A stretch of 64,000 nucleotides of DNA from Tulasnella sp. 424 (Eukaryota > Basidiomycota > Agaricomycetes > Cantharellales > Tulasnellaceae). Shown here piece by piece: positions 1 to 10,744 of this stretch (positions are counted from its first letter, which is position 1; each line of letters opens with the position of its first letter). The position numbers were made by a program, and so were the translations under genes. The DNA lies in assembly GCA_019633425.1 (NCBI GenBank), contig WSUB01000077.1:1-64000 (forward strand), written 5' to 3'. Below the pieces are notes generated by a model. It worked only from the letters and a program-made list of their open reading frames with translations, did no database searches and was not told the DNA's origin.

Positions 1-676
1 ACCCCTCCACTCTTATCAGTCATCATCTTACTAAGGTGAAACGCATTCATTGCGCGATCGACACGTCATCATCGCGAACTTGCGGCATAAGCAAGCCGTA
101 CCACCCCTATTCAGAACAGGAAGAAAGTACTGAAGAGTGTCGTATAAAGGCACGAAAAGTTTCGTTGGTTTTCCTTACAGACCAACAACTTCTACTCTTC
201 CTGTCTTGGCCACTCCTCAGTCGCCATACCCCTCTCCAACTTCATACGCCAGTCAACCTTTCTCGCCCTCCAGCCGCTGCGCGACTTCCGGGCGTAACCT
301 AACCTAAACCGGGAGGCAGGGAAACTGGCTAACTGCTCTCTCCATTAAGTAAAGGGTGTGAACTGAGTTCTGGACGCGCTGAAGCTTGAAGGCGGCTGTG
401 GGCGGTCAAGACCTGATGTGGGTAATGAAAACCGAAATCGACTAACGAATAACACGCTCTAATCGCGTATCTTAGCACTGGAACTGGCTATGAGGACGGA
501 GGAAGTGCGTATTCGAAACGACTTGCGGACATCCATGCGGCAGTTCAAATCGAAGTCCAGGGGTATGAGGCACTTTCTTGTTAATGATGCCGCATCATCC
601 GATGCATCCCAAAGAATGTATAAATTTGCGAGCAACAACAGACACAGGCTTAAGGAAGTCCCAAAGTAGTATCTCT
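1..676. other. Intergenic stretch, no supported gene
   Basis: Only short open frames without recognisable domains are present. The right half lies just downstream of the esterase gene, whose last coding exon ends at 677, so its 3' untranslated region probably falls here. I see no RNA gene or mobile element. Confidence 0.5.
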
Positions 677-2236
677 TCAGAGGCATTGGGAGTAATAAGC
701 TATTGGGAACGCGGTAAGTATTTCCTTTACAATGGCTACCGAGGTCAATGTACCGTTGGCAGCCTGGCAAGTGTATGGAGGCACGCAGACGGTCGGACCA
801 GTCCAGCCTTGTCCTAATCATGTGGATTTCATCAGCGTAAACGTCAATCAGCAGCAACGGTCAACGAACCTCCGCATTGGCCTGTGATGCAAAAAAATAG
901 AACCCATCAGCATCGCTATCGACGCTAAGATGACTCAGTCCGTACCCCAATGTGCCGCACTCGTGCCCGCGTACGGCGTTGTAGTTGTCTTACTGGTGAT
1001 TGGAGTGGGAGTGAAATTAATGGGGGTGGTGGTAGGGGTTGTTCCACCAGTGACGCAGCTAGGGCCGCCGGAAGTGATTCCAAACCATTGCAGGTCGATG
1101 GTCTCGTGAACAGGAACAGTGTGGCCAACCCCGGCAGCCGAGTAGGCTTGTACGACGCAGCCATAGGTGGTGTGAGTGTAGCCGGACTGGAGATCGTTCT
1201 GCGTGGTAGTTGTTGGGGTGGTCGATTGCCCGAGAACGTTGGTCCACTCGTTAATTTCTTGTTGCAAGTTAGGGTAGTACAAGGTTGTGTCGCTTGAATT
1301 GGAGATTGATTAGGCGAGACTAGATGAAGTCTATCGTTGGTACTCACGCGGTTCCGTGCCAGAGCATCATTCTAGGTCGAGGTCCCGAGTACCCGGGATA
1401 GGCAGCGCGGACAAGGTCACCCTAAAGAAATCAGATTAGCGAGTAGATTAGAGCAATTAGAGCAAAAACAGCGATCACCCATTGCTGCGGGGTCATGGAA
1501 ACATCACCGTTGGCACAAGCGCTATTCCAGTCGCTGCTGCCAGCGAAACAAGCGAAAGGCACGCCGGAGTAGGCGGAGGCAGCTTGGAAAAGATTGGGAT
1601 ACTTGAAAAGGGCGCAATTAATAAGGCGACTTTCTGATCGAAAGGAACGAAGCTCACAGAACCAGCCATGACGTTGGTCATCATCGCACCAGACGACGTG
1701 CCAGTAACATAGACGCGGTTTGCATTAACCCCCCAGGTACTGATGGCGTACGTGACCATGGAAGCAATGCCTTGAGAATCGCCACCACCGTTGTGCGATA
1801 AAGTTTGAGGTCTGAGTGCAAGAGAGGGTTTATTCAGCGATTCATTTTGATAGACACTTTGACCAGCACTTACGTATTAACGTCAAAGCATTTGCCGCTT
1901 CGAGGCGAGTCCGGATAGATGACGATGTACCCGTAAGTGTCAGCGAGGGTGGCGTATTGCGTGCCGCTGAAATATGCCTGGGCCGATCCCGTACAGTAGT
2001 GGATAGCTACGATGAGAGGTGGATTGGCCACGACCTTAGAAGGCTTGTAGTAATAGAAGCCTGTCTCGCGAAAGGTATTTAGTGCATCCGTGAGTGATGC
2101 ATTTTGGCATGCCGCACGTACCGACGTTGTTTGGATTAGCTCCGAAGCTGCCTGTGACCTGTTGAAGGGTGCCGCCGGCGGCGTTTGCGCCGATGACAGC
2201 AGCCAAAGTTGCAAAGAGAGTCTTGAAAGATACCAT
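677..2236 (-). CDS. Acetylxylan esterase, family CE1, with C-terminal CBM1 cellulose-binding module
   Basis: Secreted esterase that removes acetyl groups from xylan during plant cell wall breakdown. The start at 2236 opens a signal peptide (MVSFKTLFATLAAVIGANA). The mature part has the CE1 features IVAIHYCTG, the YATLADTYGYIVIYP stretch and the nucleophile motif GTSSGAMM. A candidate catalytic His lies in AGVGHTVPVHE. A Thr/Pro-rich linker leads to a CBM1. The ORF seems to stop at 935, but splicing at HWG continues it through three short exons reading QCGG, then QGWTGPTVCVPPYTCQAAN, then AYYSQCL and a stop at 677. I count nine exons with short introns, for example 2061-2121 and 1812-1873. The CBM1 cysteines and aromatic residues all appear intact. 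A feruloyl esterase of the same fold is the alternative, but the sequence pattern fits acetylxylan esterase better. Confidence 0.9.
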
Positions 2237-4391
2237 GGTCTATCACGAGCTCGGTTGTGCTTGCTGAAAGTCGACGTTTCAACGTCGTGGTTTTATAGTC
2301 GAGAAATAGTGGCGAAGCTTCTTGCCCCATGCTGATCGACTCCGTCCTGACAGTCACGCACCGAGGATCGTCCTTTCCGAAACAAGCAGAAAGTCATCTG
2401 GTGCGCGCAGTTCACGGTTTCTGAGACATTCTCTGGCTTCTCTTCAGTCCGTATACTATTAATGCCTGGTCGGTCAGACGAATGGGGTTCGGCTGGCATA
2501 TCCCCGATTTCGGACTCACACTCGCTGCTCTACTAAATCGCCCTCCCTTGACTAACATATATCTCCATATGAATTGTCAGCGACAAATGCGCTTCAAGGG
2601 CGTTCCGGAAGCTTTAAGAAGATTTACATGTTGGCCGACGATCCCGAAAGGTTCCTTGGTATCTCCGACGAGCCAGACACTTAGCAAATTTTTAGGTCGT
2701 CGGCAACCTATCTGAAAGCGCGAGCTTATTTTAGACGTACGGGACGACTCGGAGGAGACAGGATATGTCATAGTTGACAGAGGTCACTTGAACGAATTTT
2801 GCGAGGTTATCGGGCAGGAAGGGATATCGAAGGTGCGAAGGACGCTTGCCTACGTAATTGCTTAGTGGCGTTGACGATATGAACGGTGAGGTTGGTCGAG
2901 GAGGACGCCGAAGGGGTGATAGCCTTGAAGCACGGGCCGGTATTGGTGTGGAAAAGATGTGGTGACGTGAGCGGATAGGATGTAGAGAGCGGGGGACGCT
3001 AATTTGTCGACGGGTGTTGACAAGGAGGGCGAAGCTCTTTGTTGGAGTTTGTCGGGGGGACGCCAATGGAAGGAGGGCAGCGGCGAGGATGGGTTCGTGG
3101 AATGAAAAAGATGTGGTGACGTCAGTGGCTGGGCAAGCAAGGCGGAAGAGTGGGGACGCTTATGCAGAGGTGTCAAGGAATATGGGACGCTAAATGGTCG
3201 GATAAGGAAGGATGTGGATTCTGTTTAACGGCAGCGGTGCAAGAGGTGTGTGTTGACGACGAGGGGGCGCTAATGGCGGTGGGATGTTGACAGTGGGACG
3301 GCAAAAAGGATCTTATTGGGGGGACGCCGATAGAATCGGAAATGTGGACAATTCCTCGAGGGAGAACTGGGGACGCTATTGGCATGCTGAGGGGACGCTT
3401 ATCGGACGGGGGAGGGGACGCTTATCGAACAGAGTGGGGACGGAGAGGGGACGCCGTCCTTCCATTGTTATATCGGTGATAAGCGTCCCCTCTCCCGCTT
3501 ATAAGCGTCCCCATACAAAAATGGTTGGGAGACGTCAATTTCGTTTCCTCTATATCTCAAGAACAGGACCACCGATCGCTTAGGTAAGGGTACCGTTAGA
3601 ATCGCGTGATCGAGGACTACGTTTCTATGTTATTCTATTGAGGAGCTGTCTAACTGAATCCTTTCGTTTAGGCGGGATCAACCCCCTCTGATCCCGGCAG
3701 CACTGGTCGGGTGTTAACGTTGTCCCGGGGACTCGTAGGAATCGCGGTTTGCATCCTACTTCAGAACGCAAAGCAAGTAAGATGTCCTGCTCACTCTTTC
3801 GGTTTCTATGCCTTTGTTTCCCGACTGTATATCGTTAATGTTTTAGGTTAGGTCAATGGGTTTAAAATACGGACCACGGCCAGAAGTGGGTTGTTAACCG
3901 CTTTTCTTTCAGCGACGGCTTAAGCACCAGGAATGCATTCGACGGCCTCCAAATGGCGCCTGACTGTGCACGCTGCGTCATCGAACTTCCCGAGCAGCCT
4001 GGCTGCTGAGCGTAGGTTTTATTTCGATGACGCTTCGACTAAAATATACATAGTTGGCCAAGCGACCAACGGAGTAGAGTCGGGGTGGATTGCGTACTTC
4101 CTGTCGTTCAAATCATAGGTATGTATCTCGACCGCTCGTCTTCGTCCATTCACTCTAAAACTATAACAGCGTCTTGTACTCTGCTTGCAGCCAGAATAAC
4201 GAGAGCTGACCGAACTGCAGAATCATCAGCGCCATCTTTAATCTCTGCCGAGTTGGGTTATTGAGATGAAGTCCATAATGTTAATACACATAATACATGA
4301 CAATAAGACAAGCACGAAAACAGACACACAACGCGTGTTCATTCCTATACATCTGTTACGATAGCTGTTGTTAGATTGGGCATGTTGTTAC
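2237..4391. other. Intergenic region with a repeat patch, no supported gene
   Basis: About 2.1 kb separate the esterase start from the 3' end of the MBF gene. It holds the repeat cluster at 2990-3512, described separately. Small ORFs such as 3933-4118 show no family features. The rest looks like decayed or non-coding sequence. Confidence 0.5.
2990..3512. repeat. Cluster of GGGGACGCTTAT-like motifs, likely subterminal repeats of a DNA transposon relic
   Basis: The core GGGGACGCTTAT or a variant (GGGACGCTAA, GGGGACGCCAAT, GGGGACGCTATT) occurs in direct orientation near 2991, 3054, 3151, 3183, 3262, 3318, 3368, 3391, 3414 and 3446. It then occurs inverted at 3478-3490 and 3499-3512 (ATAAGCGTCCCC). 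A second short block, AAAAGATGTGGTGACGT, appears near 2953 and 3111. Spacing is irregular, which argues against a simple satellite. Arrays of short motifs with an inverted copy at one edge are typical of subterminal transposase-binding regions or a MITE end. No transposase is visible, so the family is not assigned. Confidence 0.5.
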
Positions 4392-7018
4392 TCAAGTTCC
4401 CTTCATCCGCCTCAAGAGTCTGCAAAGAATCATCCGGATCAGCTGAGGCATATCGTCAAGGTAATGGAGACCAACCTCTAAAAGCACCCCAATTACATTG
4501 TCAACTTCATGAGGCGGGACCCCACCACATCCTGCACCGATCAACCGTCTATAATCCGCCATCCGACCACCCGTTCCCGATTCGGCGCTCAGTTGAACAT
4601 ATTCTTCAAAGGCCTGCCTTCGCTTTGCGCGGTGCTCTTCGATTTCCCTCCTCAGCCGCTCACATGCTTTGCCCAGTTCAGCGGGACCTCCTTCGGCGAT
4701 CTTCGCGGCTTCCGTATACAAGTCGACAAGGTCGGTCACTTCGTCCGGGTTATGCTGACCCAATCCCGCAACAGCTGCCCTGGTCTTCCGCTCAGGAGAT
4801 AACATCCCGGTTGGTTCGCCTGCGCCTCCTGCAATGTTGCCCGCAGCACCACGGTTCAATAGCTCTTGAACAAGAATCGCTCCTCCTCCAGTCGATTTCC
4901 AGTTCTTCTCCCTTGCCTCCTCATCCTTCAACCACTTCTCCCAGCCAAGCCGGAACCGCTTGCCCATCTTCACCTTTAGTTCACCCTCCAGCGAACGTAG
5001 CTTCAACTGCTGGTCGTCCAAAGCTGCAGCTTGTTGATTGAGTATTTCGGCGGCCTTGTGAGTCTCAACAATCTCCGCTTGAATGTTCGTAAGAAGGGCT
5101 CTTGCTTGGGCGAGATCCCGGTCTTTATCGGCCAATTCTTGATCAAATGACGCCGCGAGATTGTCGAGCAGGACGGCCATGTCCTGCGTGCATTTACCAG
5201 CAGCATGCTGGGCCGCAGTTGAATTGTGGAGACGCGGACCGTATGCTCCTGGCACGCCAGACGGCCCCGGTAGCGCCAATGCCTGTCCTCGCATGTGAGG
5301 GGAGTACCTGAACCGTTCGTCTTCCAGGATATAGTCCTCCGTCGTTTTCTGATCCGCGTTGCGAATCTTCGGATCCGCCCCATGATCCAGAAGAAGTTTG
5401 ACCAGTCGCTTACTTCGGCAGCGTGCAGCGAGGGTCAGCGCCGTCTCGCCGTCTTCATCCTGAAAGTTGATGATGTCGGCCAGCTCGCGAGGGAAGTCGG
5501 ATAGGCGGTTGAGGAGAGTTTCCATGTAATAGCGGGCGGCATGCGTCTTGCCCTTTGACATTGCCAGGTCCACGATATGATGAAAGACCGTTCGGTTAAA
5601 GTTGTCGATGTTGAGAGTCGACCGGTGCAAAAGTTCGTACAGTTCAGGGAACTTGCGCACGTCGTAGTTATTCGCAAACATGACGCTTCGCATGAGAGGG
5701 GTTTGGCCCCCCTTGTTGGTGCGAAAGATGTCGGCGCCCGCGGTAAGCAAAAGTTTGACGACCCTGACGCGACCCATCGCGCATGCCCAGTGGAGCGCGG
5801 TGTGTCCATCATCGTCGATGGACATGTTCGGGTCAAAGTCTGGGGGCGGAGCGATGAGGATTTGAGGGATAGTGGTTGTATCGCTGATAAAGTACTCGAG
5901 GATGATATCTCCGTAGGTCGTCTGGTTATCGGGTATTCGGCTCGTTTGGAAGGGTTGCTGTAATGAGAGTTGGAAAGGCTGTTGGAACCCAAATGGTGGT
6001 TGTGACGTCCCATACGACCCTGTTTGCGAGTAAAGTTGCCCAGCAACGGGCTTGGCCCCCAACGCACTCCCATGTGTCGCTGAACCGCTAGCTCGACCCG
6101 TCGCGGACCAATCCATAGCGTCTTGTGGTTGAGCACCACCTTTCGCTCCACTGGGCCCATCCGCAGGAGAATCGTACGGCGAGGGCGTTTGCGAGCTGGA
6201 GGATCCTTCTGATGGGCTGGTGGTCATTGATCCGTCTTCGCTAGCCGGAGGAGAGCTGTCTCTTGATTCGCCCTCTCCCACCATCTCCGAGAAATCGTCG
6301 TCCTCCCCAATGGCATCCGCTTCGCCGTCTTCTTCACCGCCCGCTCCCATTGCCGTACCGGTCGCCTCTTCACCCCGCTTCGCCGACCGCGTAGAGATTG
6401 AGCCTCCTTCTCCAGCGGCATTAGACTTTTTCTTAGGTTTGGCAGGGGCAGGTGGGAGGTGTCGAGGCGCTAGGGGGGGACTGCTATCATGAGGGGTAAA
6501 GTCCACAATGGGCTGGATGAAATGCCCAATGTTGTATTGCTTGGCGAGCAAAAGGCCGCGCTCCAGAGGAACCCAGGTACCTAGGTTTCAAGTCGATTAG
6601 ACTTGGAGATGGAATCAGGTGAATGAAAGGCGAACCTTGATATTTTCCGTAGCCACCTTGGACTTTTTCGTGCTCTCCCTTCTGAACTTCGCGTTCCAAA
6701 ACGCGGGTTCGCTGCGGTTTGTCGAATCCGGCTACCTTGAGGATCTGAGTCGCATTGAGCCACCCGTCTGAGCGGCGACGCATCACAGCAACGCCCTTTA
6801 CGACCCTAACAGGACGAAGGTGATAAGTAGGTTGACCCATGCATTCGTCCGGAAGTACTGACATTTCGTATACAGGGACTCCGCTGTATGTGGCCTGGCG
6901 GACCGTTCGTCAAAAATTCAGCAAGGTTTAGGTCGTCGACATGAGATTATAAACGTGATTATACCTTGAATATTTGAGGCTCTCCTGCCGCATCCTTGCC
7001 TTTATTCCGGGGTGGCAT
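4392..7018 (-). CDS. APSES/KilA-N and ankyrin-repeat transcription factor of the MBF/SBF family (Mbp1/Res1/Res2-like)
   Basis: DNA-binding subunit of the fungal G1/S regulator, expected to act in the nucleus on MCB-type sites (ACGCGT). Three exons (6965-7018, 6636-6894, 4392-6580) sum to 2502 nt, giving 833 aa. The start at 7018 ([14 protein letters not shown]) joins in frame to [13 protein letters not shown]. The N-terminus carries the KilA-N/APSES domain: [19 protein letters not shown], then [17 protein letters not shown] Ser/Pro/acid-rich linker follows. Ankyrin repeats come next ([51 protein letters not shown]). The C-terminal third is a coiled coil rich in Gln, Glu and Lys, the usual place of Swi6-type partner binding. 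Order and length match the family. The paralogue (Mbp1, Swi4 or Res-type) cannot be fixed by eye. Confidence 0.93.
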
Positions 7019-7213
7019 TAATATTGGGCGAGACGAAGGAACACGTCAAGCGATGCAGGACGGCTGGGGCCAGTCTTGTGACGACTGAGTTGGTGGACGC
7101 TGCTAGCAGTGCTAGAGAACGAGATAGTCGCCGCGCGGTTTGTAGCAGATGCAGTCGAGGTCTGTAGGGTGGACGCGATGCCTGGGGATCGTCGCTTGAA
7201 CTGACGGCGGCGA

Positions 7214-7233
7214 CCCAGCGTTCCCGCGCTGGG
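7214..7233. promoter_or_regulatory. Dyad in the divergent MBF/coilin promoter
   Basis: CCCAGCG and CGCTGGG form a perfect 7-bp inverted repeat around TTCCCG, giving a TTCCCGCGC core that resembles an E2F/MBF-type site. It lies 196 bp upstream of the MBF gene start and 47 bp upstream of the coilin-like start, so it could serve both. This is a sequence observation only. Confidence 0.3.
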
Positions 7234-7279
7234 CATTCTATGTTCGCTCTGCCCTGGTTTCTTTTCCTCCCCCTCCACC

Positions 7280-9201
7280 ATGCGTATTCGAATTGCTACG
7301 TATCCCCCTATACCTGCTCTCAAAGCTTGGTTTGGAGTAGATGATCATTCCAGCACAGGCTATACCGTTCTCGACCTCAAAAAGAGCTTGTCCCTGCATC
7401 TTGACGTACTGCAACAACTTGGATCCCGGCATCTGCTTCTAGAGCTCGAGGGTTTTGAGCTCCTTGATGAAAGTCTGTGCTATCAGGTTTTGCGGGAGGG
7501 AGACTTGATATCGTGGGTCATTTATATTGCTAAACACCTGAGCTGTTCTGATGTCATTCCTCCAGCGTCAAGCTGAGCTCACCGACCCTTCCTCACAATA
7601 AGCGAAAGTCAGCCGCTACATCTTCCGGTAACATCGTCCCATCTTAATCCTAAACTATACTTGCTAATGCTTTGTACTGTGTCAGAGCCTGCGGGAGAAG
7701 ACCGTCCGGCGAAAAGGGCAAAAACCACCCAGCAACAGGCCCAGGATGGAAACGAAGACTCAAGTCATAGCTCGAGCGAGGAATCAGAGTCCACGTCTGA
7801 ATCCGAGAAAGATTCCACATCCTCAAGCAGCTCCGAATCGTCTTCGTCTTCATCAGAATCAACGACTGAGTCCGAGTCCGAATCCGAGTCCGAATCCGCA
7901 TCGTCCACCTCGCGCTCTTCCGGACCTCTATCAACGCAAACTACGCAACGGAGACAATCCCTCAGTAGCCATCCGCGCTCTCTTATTTCAAGCCGGCCCA
8001 CCAACGAAAGACTAAGGTGGGTAGTTCGAAGTTCCCCGCTGTGGTTTTCGACTTGCTTACATGCTTGGTGTTTACCAGTTCCTCATCCAAGCGCTCCGTT
8101 CCTCCCGGCCAGGGAAAAGCCTCCACACAAGACCGAAATCGTCGTCGTCGACTCGCTCGAAAGTACAAAGCAGCGTCTACAGGTGGTTCTTCCGTCCCCT
8201 CGATCATCGATGCTCAGCAAAATACCTCGCAGGATCACTCGGGCACTTCCAAACCCCTTGCCTTTACCTTTACCGCACCATCATTCCCTCCCTCGGTACA
8301 CCCTGTCCAAGTCCAAATGCAACATGAGCCACTTATGATGATGTCTCTCAAGAATAGTAATAAGCGGAAGGGATACAAAGAGCGGCTGAGTGGATCGTCC
8401 GGTCCAACGAAATTCGTCTTCCACGAAGCCGACGGGTCGAACCCTCTTCAGTTATCTCCCGCACTCGAAGAGCAGCACGTACCCCTCCTCGCTTCGCGAC
8501 CGTCAGGCAAGGCGAAGGTGTCTAGCCTCATCCCGCCGTCCGAGCAGCTGGATTTGCCGACCAACATATTCGTAACCAGTGTTGATGTCGAAGCAGATCT
8601 CTGGGGTCAGAGAATTGGAACAAAGGGGGCAAGAAAGGCCGTCAGGGGTGGTGTCAAAGACGTCAATCGGAGGAACGACCAGAAACGCGAACCATCAAGA
8701 GCTGCAAACGATGCCCTCGACGACGATATTTTGCTTGACTACGGAACTCCCGAAGATGAGGACATACCCAGAAAGACTTCTGACCGTGACGCTCTCAATC
8801 TAGACTGGGACAGGATCGAGTCTGATTTTGGAAAGCTCTCATCTGTGGATGCTGCAAGCCTGTCAGTTGGTACAACGGTGGCCTGGCGAGTTCGTCTTTA
8901 AACCATCCAGTTAGGTCTTTCTGAAGCGCTGACGTTTCCCACCAAGGCTCTTGGGATCGACTCGTCCACTCTGACACCGGCAATGCTGTTACATGTAGGA
9001 GAAGTCACCTCAATCTCCGAGAACGAAGCTATAGAGGTTAGGCTCCTTCGAAGGCCCAATTCAGCGAAGATCGTGGGTTTTGGACTTCGCTTGGGTCAAG
9101 GAGAGGATCCAGCAGAAGATCAAGCCGAACCAGACATTTCGACATTTACGGTGGAGGATGCGAGAGACTGGAAATCCGTGCAAACACCAATGAAAGTGTA
9201 A
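7280..9201 (+). CDS. Coilin-like nuclear protein
   Basis: Probable fungal coilin, the scaffold of Cajal-body-like nuclear foci involved in snRNP maturation. The N-terminal 80 residues match the coilin N-terminal fold: ATYPPIPALKAWFGVDD, then YTVLDLKKSL, then LLLELEGFELLDES and QVLREGDLI. The middle is disordered, with a long Ser/Glu stretch (7740-7920) followed by a basic RNRRRRLARK patch. The C-terminus (LDWDRIESDFGKLSSVD, LSVGTTVAWR, then a beta-rich segment) fits the Tudor-like coilin C-terminus. Exons 2-4 are clear, with introns at 8017-8078 and 8890-8946. Intron 1 is less certain, with a donor near 7517 and an acceptor near 7687. It is transcribed away from the MBF gene across a 261-bp divergent promoter. 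The family call rests on the two terminal domains. Confidence 0.75.
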
Positions 9202-9362
9202 TTACGAGTTTCATTATCGTCCCATCCGTCTCGTGTATTCAAACGCTTCTAAATACATCGTGGAGGTCAAAGGGCAGTATCCTTTGCTGAACGTCTAGAC
9301 GGAAATCTAGGCAGGTTAAATTCAGTTCCGATAGTATATCTTACAAAACGATGAAACGTACC

Positions 9363-10376
9363 CTATGAAGGAGGCGCAATTGGTTGCTGCTCGCTCGTAG
9401 CAGGAGCAGGAGCCGATGAACTAGTTGTGGGAACGTTCCATGGACCTGCGTTGCTCAGCTGGCACCCTCCTGGGTTGGGGCATTGACAGTCGCCTCCGAA
9501 CTCCTTCGGCAAGTTCTCCTTTGGAATTTGCAGCAATAGTTTATCCTTGTAGGAGCTTCCCAAAATCTCGATCTTTGCGACCGTGACCTCATCCAACCAT
9601 GGTTTGATGAAGCTCCAGACGGTCGAGAACAAGTATGGGGCGTTGATGATGTAAAACTTGCCCATGCACTCCGGGTAATAGTTCTGCCCAATGTTCGCTG
9701 TCTCCATCACATAATCCTTCACTTGGTAAAATTGCGAAATCCCAACCCCAGAGAGATCCAGGATCGTGCAACTTGTTTCAACTGGGTGCCCGACGATCTT
9801 CGAAGTGGCAGGGAGACGTTCATGAAGGAATTGCTCATATTGGGAAATGAAGCGATTCGTGAGGCGTTCTTGAGTCGTTATTGTGTAGAGTTTCGTAAGG
9901 TTGAGCTTCCCGAGCTGTTCAATATAGACAGGGCGGCCATCCTGCGTGCCCAAAACCCATGAAAGTTAGGAGATTGCAATTGCGGAACAAAGAGTTTTTC
10001 GCTGATGAACCTTATCAGTCTTGTGGTAATACTGTGGGTAATACTTCATGACTTCAGGTGCTTCTGGGAAGTCGAAGTGGCTGCTCGTGGGTCAGAGTCG
10101 GCCTCTCCCGCTTCAGTGGAGAGGATCTTACAGCAGTTCGTCGGCGTTCTTTACTTTCCGCCACTTCTGGCAGTTGTCCCACATCAACTTGGTCTTTGGA
10201 AGATCGAACTTTCTCGCACGCAGGAACCGCAGAAGTGTAGCATCATCATGTTTCTCGGTGATGTAGGTGCCCTCGTCCTGGAGTTGCTGTTTAAACGTGT
10301 CGAGGGCATCTTTCTGCGGGTCCGTAAGGTGACCAAGGTGGCCTGCGAGAGGATCTCTAGGTTGAGTTGGGGGCAT
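9363..10376 (-). CDS. SEC14: SEC14 phosphatidylinositol/phosphatidylcholine transfer protein
   Basis: Cytosolic lipid-transfer protein that couples phosphatidylinositol and phosphatidylcholine metabolism to Golgi secretion. Three exons (10132-10376, 10011-10080, 9363-9941) sum to 894 nt, giving 297 aa, the usual SEC14 size. The CRAL-TRIO N-terminal helices read DDATLLRFLRARKFDLPKTK. The lipid-binding domain reads DGRPVYIEQLGKLNLTKLY, then TILDLSGVGISQFYQVKDYV, YYPECMGKFYIINAPYLFS and EILGSSYKDKLLLQIPKENL, ending at LPKEFGGDC. A Pro/Ala-rich tail closes the protein. The start at 10376 (MPPTQPRDPLAGHLG) is the first ATG that gives the canonical N-terminus; a longer open frame upstream has no family support. 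Confidence 0.93.
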
Positions 10377-10744
10377 CGTCAAAGCGAAAAAGGGGGATGG
10401 TGGTGTAAGTGGTGAGCGGCTGGTCTGGAGTGAGATCGATGCTACACGCAGTCGGGCCCTGGGAAGCAAACGGTGCCCAAACAGAGACGTCTAAGTCACC
10501 CAAAGCGTGATCATGATATTACAAGTACATAATAAATACACAAGAAATGACCGCATTGTTGGAAATGCTACAATGAGAATACCAATACGCGTTGAAGCTT
10601 TGCGCACGCTCGGAGGAAAGTAAAATTCGATGATGGATAACTGCAAAACCCCTAAACAGCGAGTCGTGTTAAACGACGTTATCTTACCTGGGGCCTGAAC
10701 CACCGTGTTGGAACGATGAGTAAGGACGTTTCATAGAAAGGACT
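10377..10744. other. Intergenic spacer, no gene seen
   Basis: This is the SEC14 upstream region and the 3' flank of the NEP1 gene, both transcribed leftward. Nothing coding or repetitive is evident. Confidence 0.5.

Noticed and set aside
4376..5041. 221-codon open frame opposite the MBF gene
   Set aside because: It is a shadow of the MBF coding strand; its composition follows the complementary codons.
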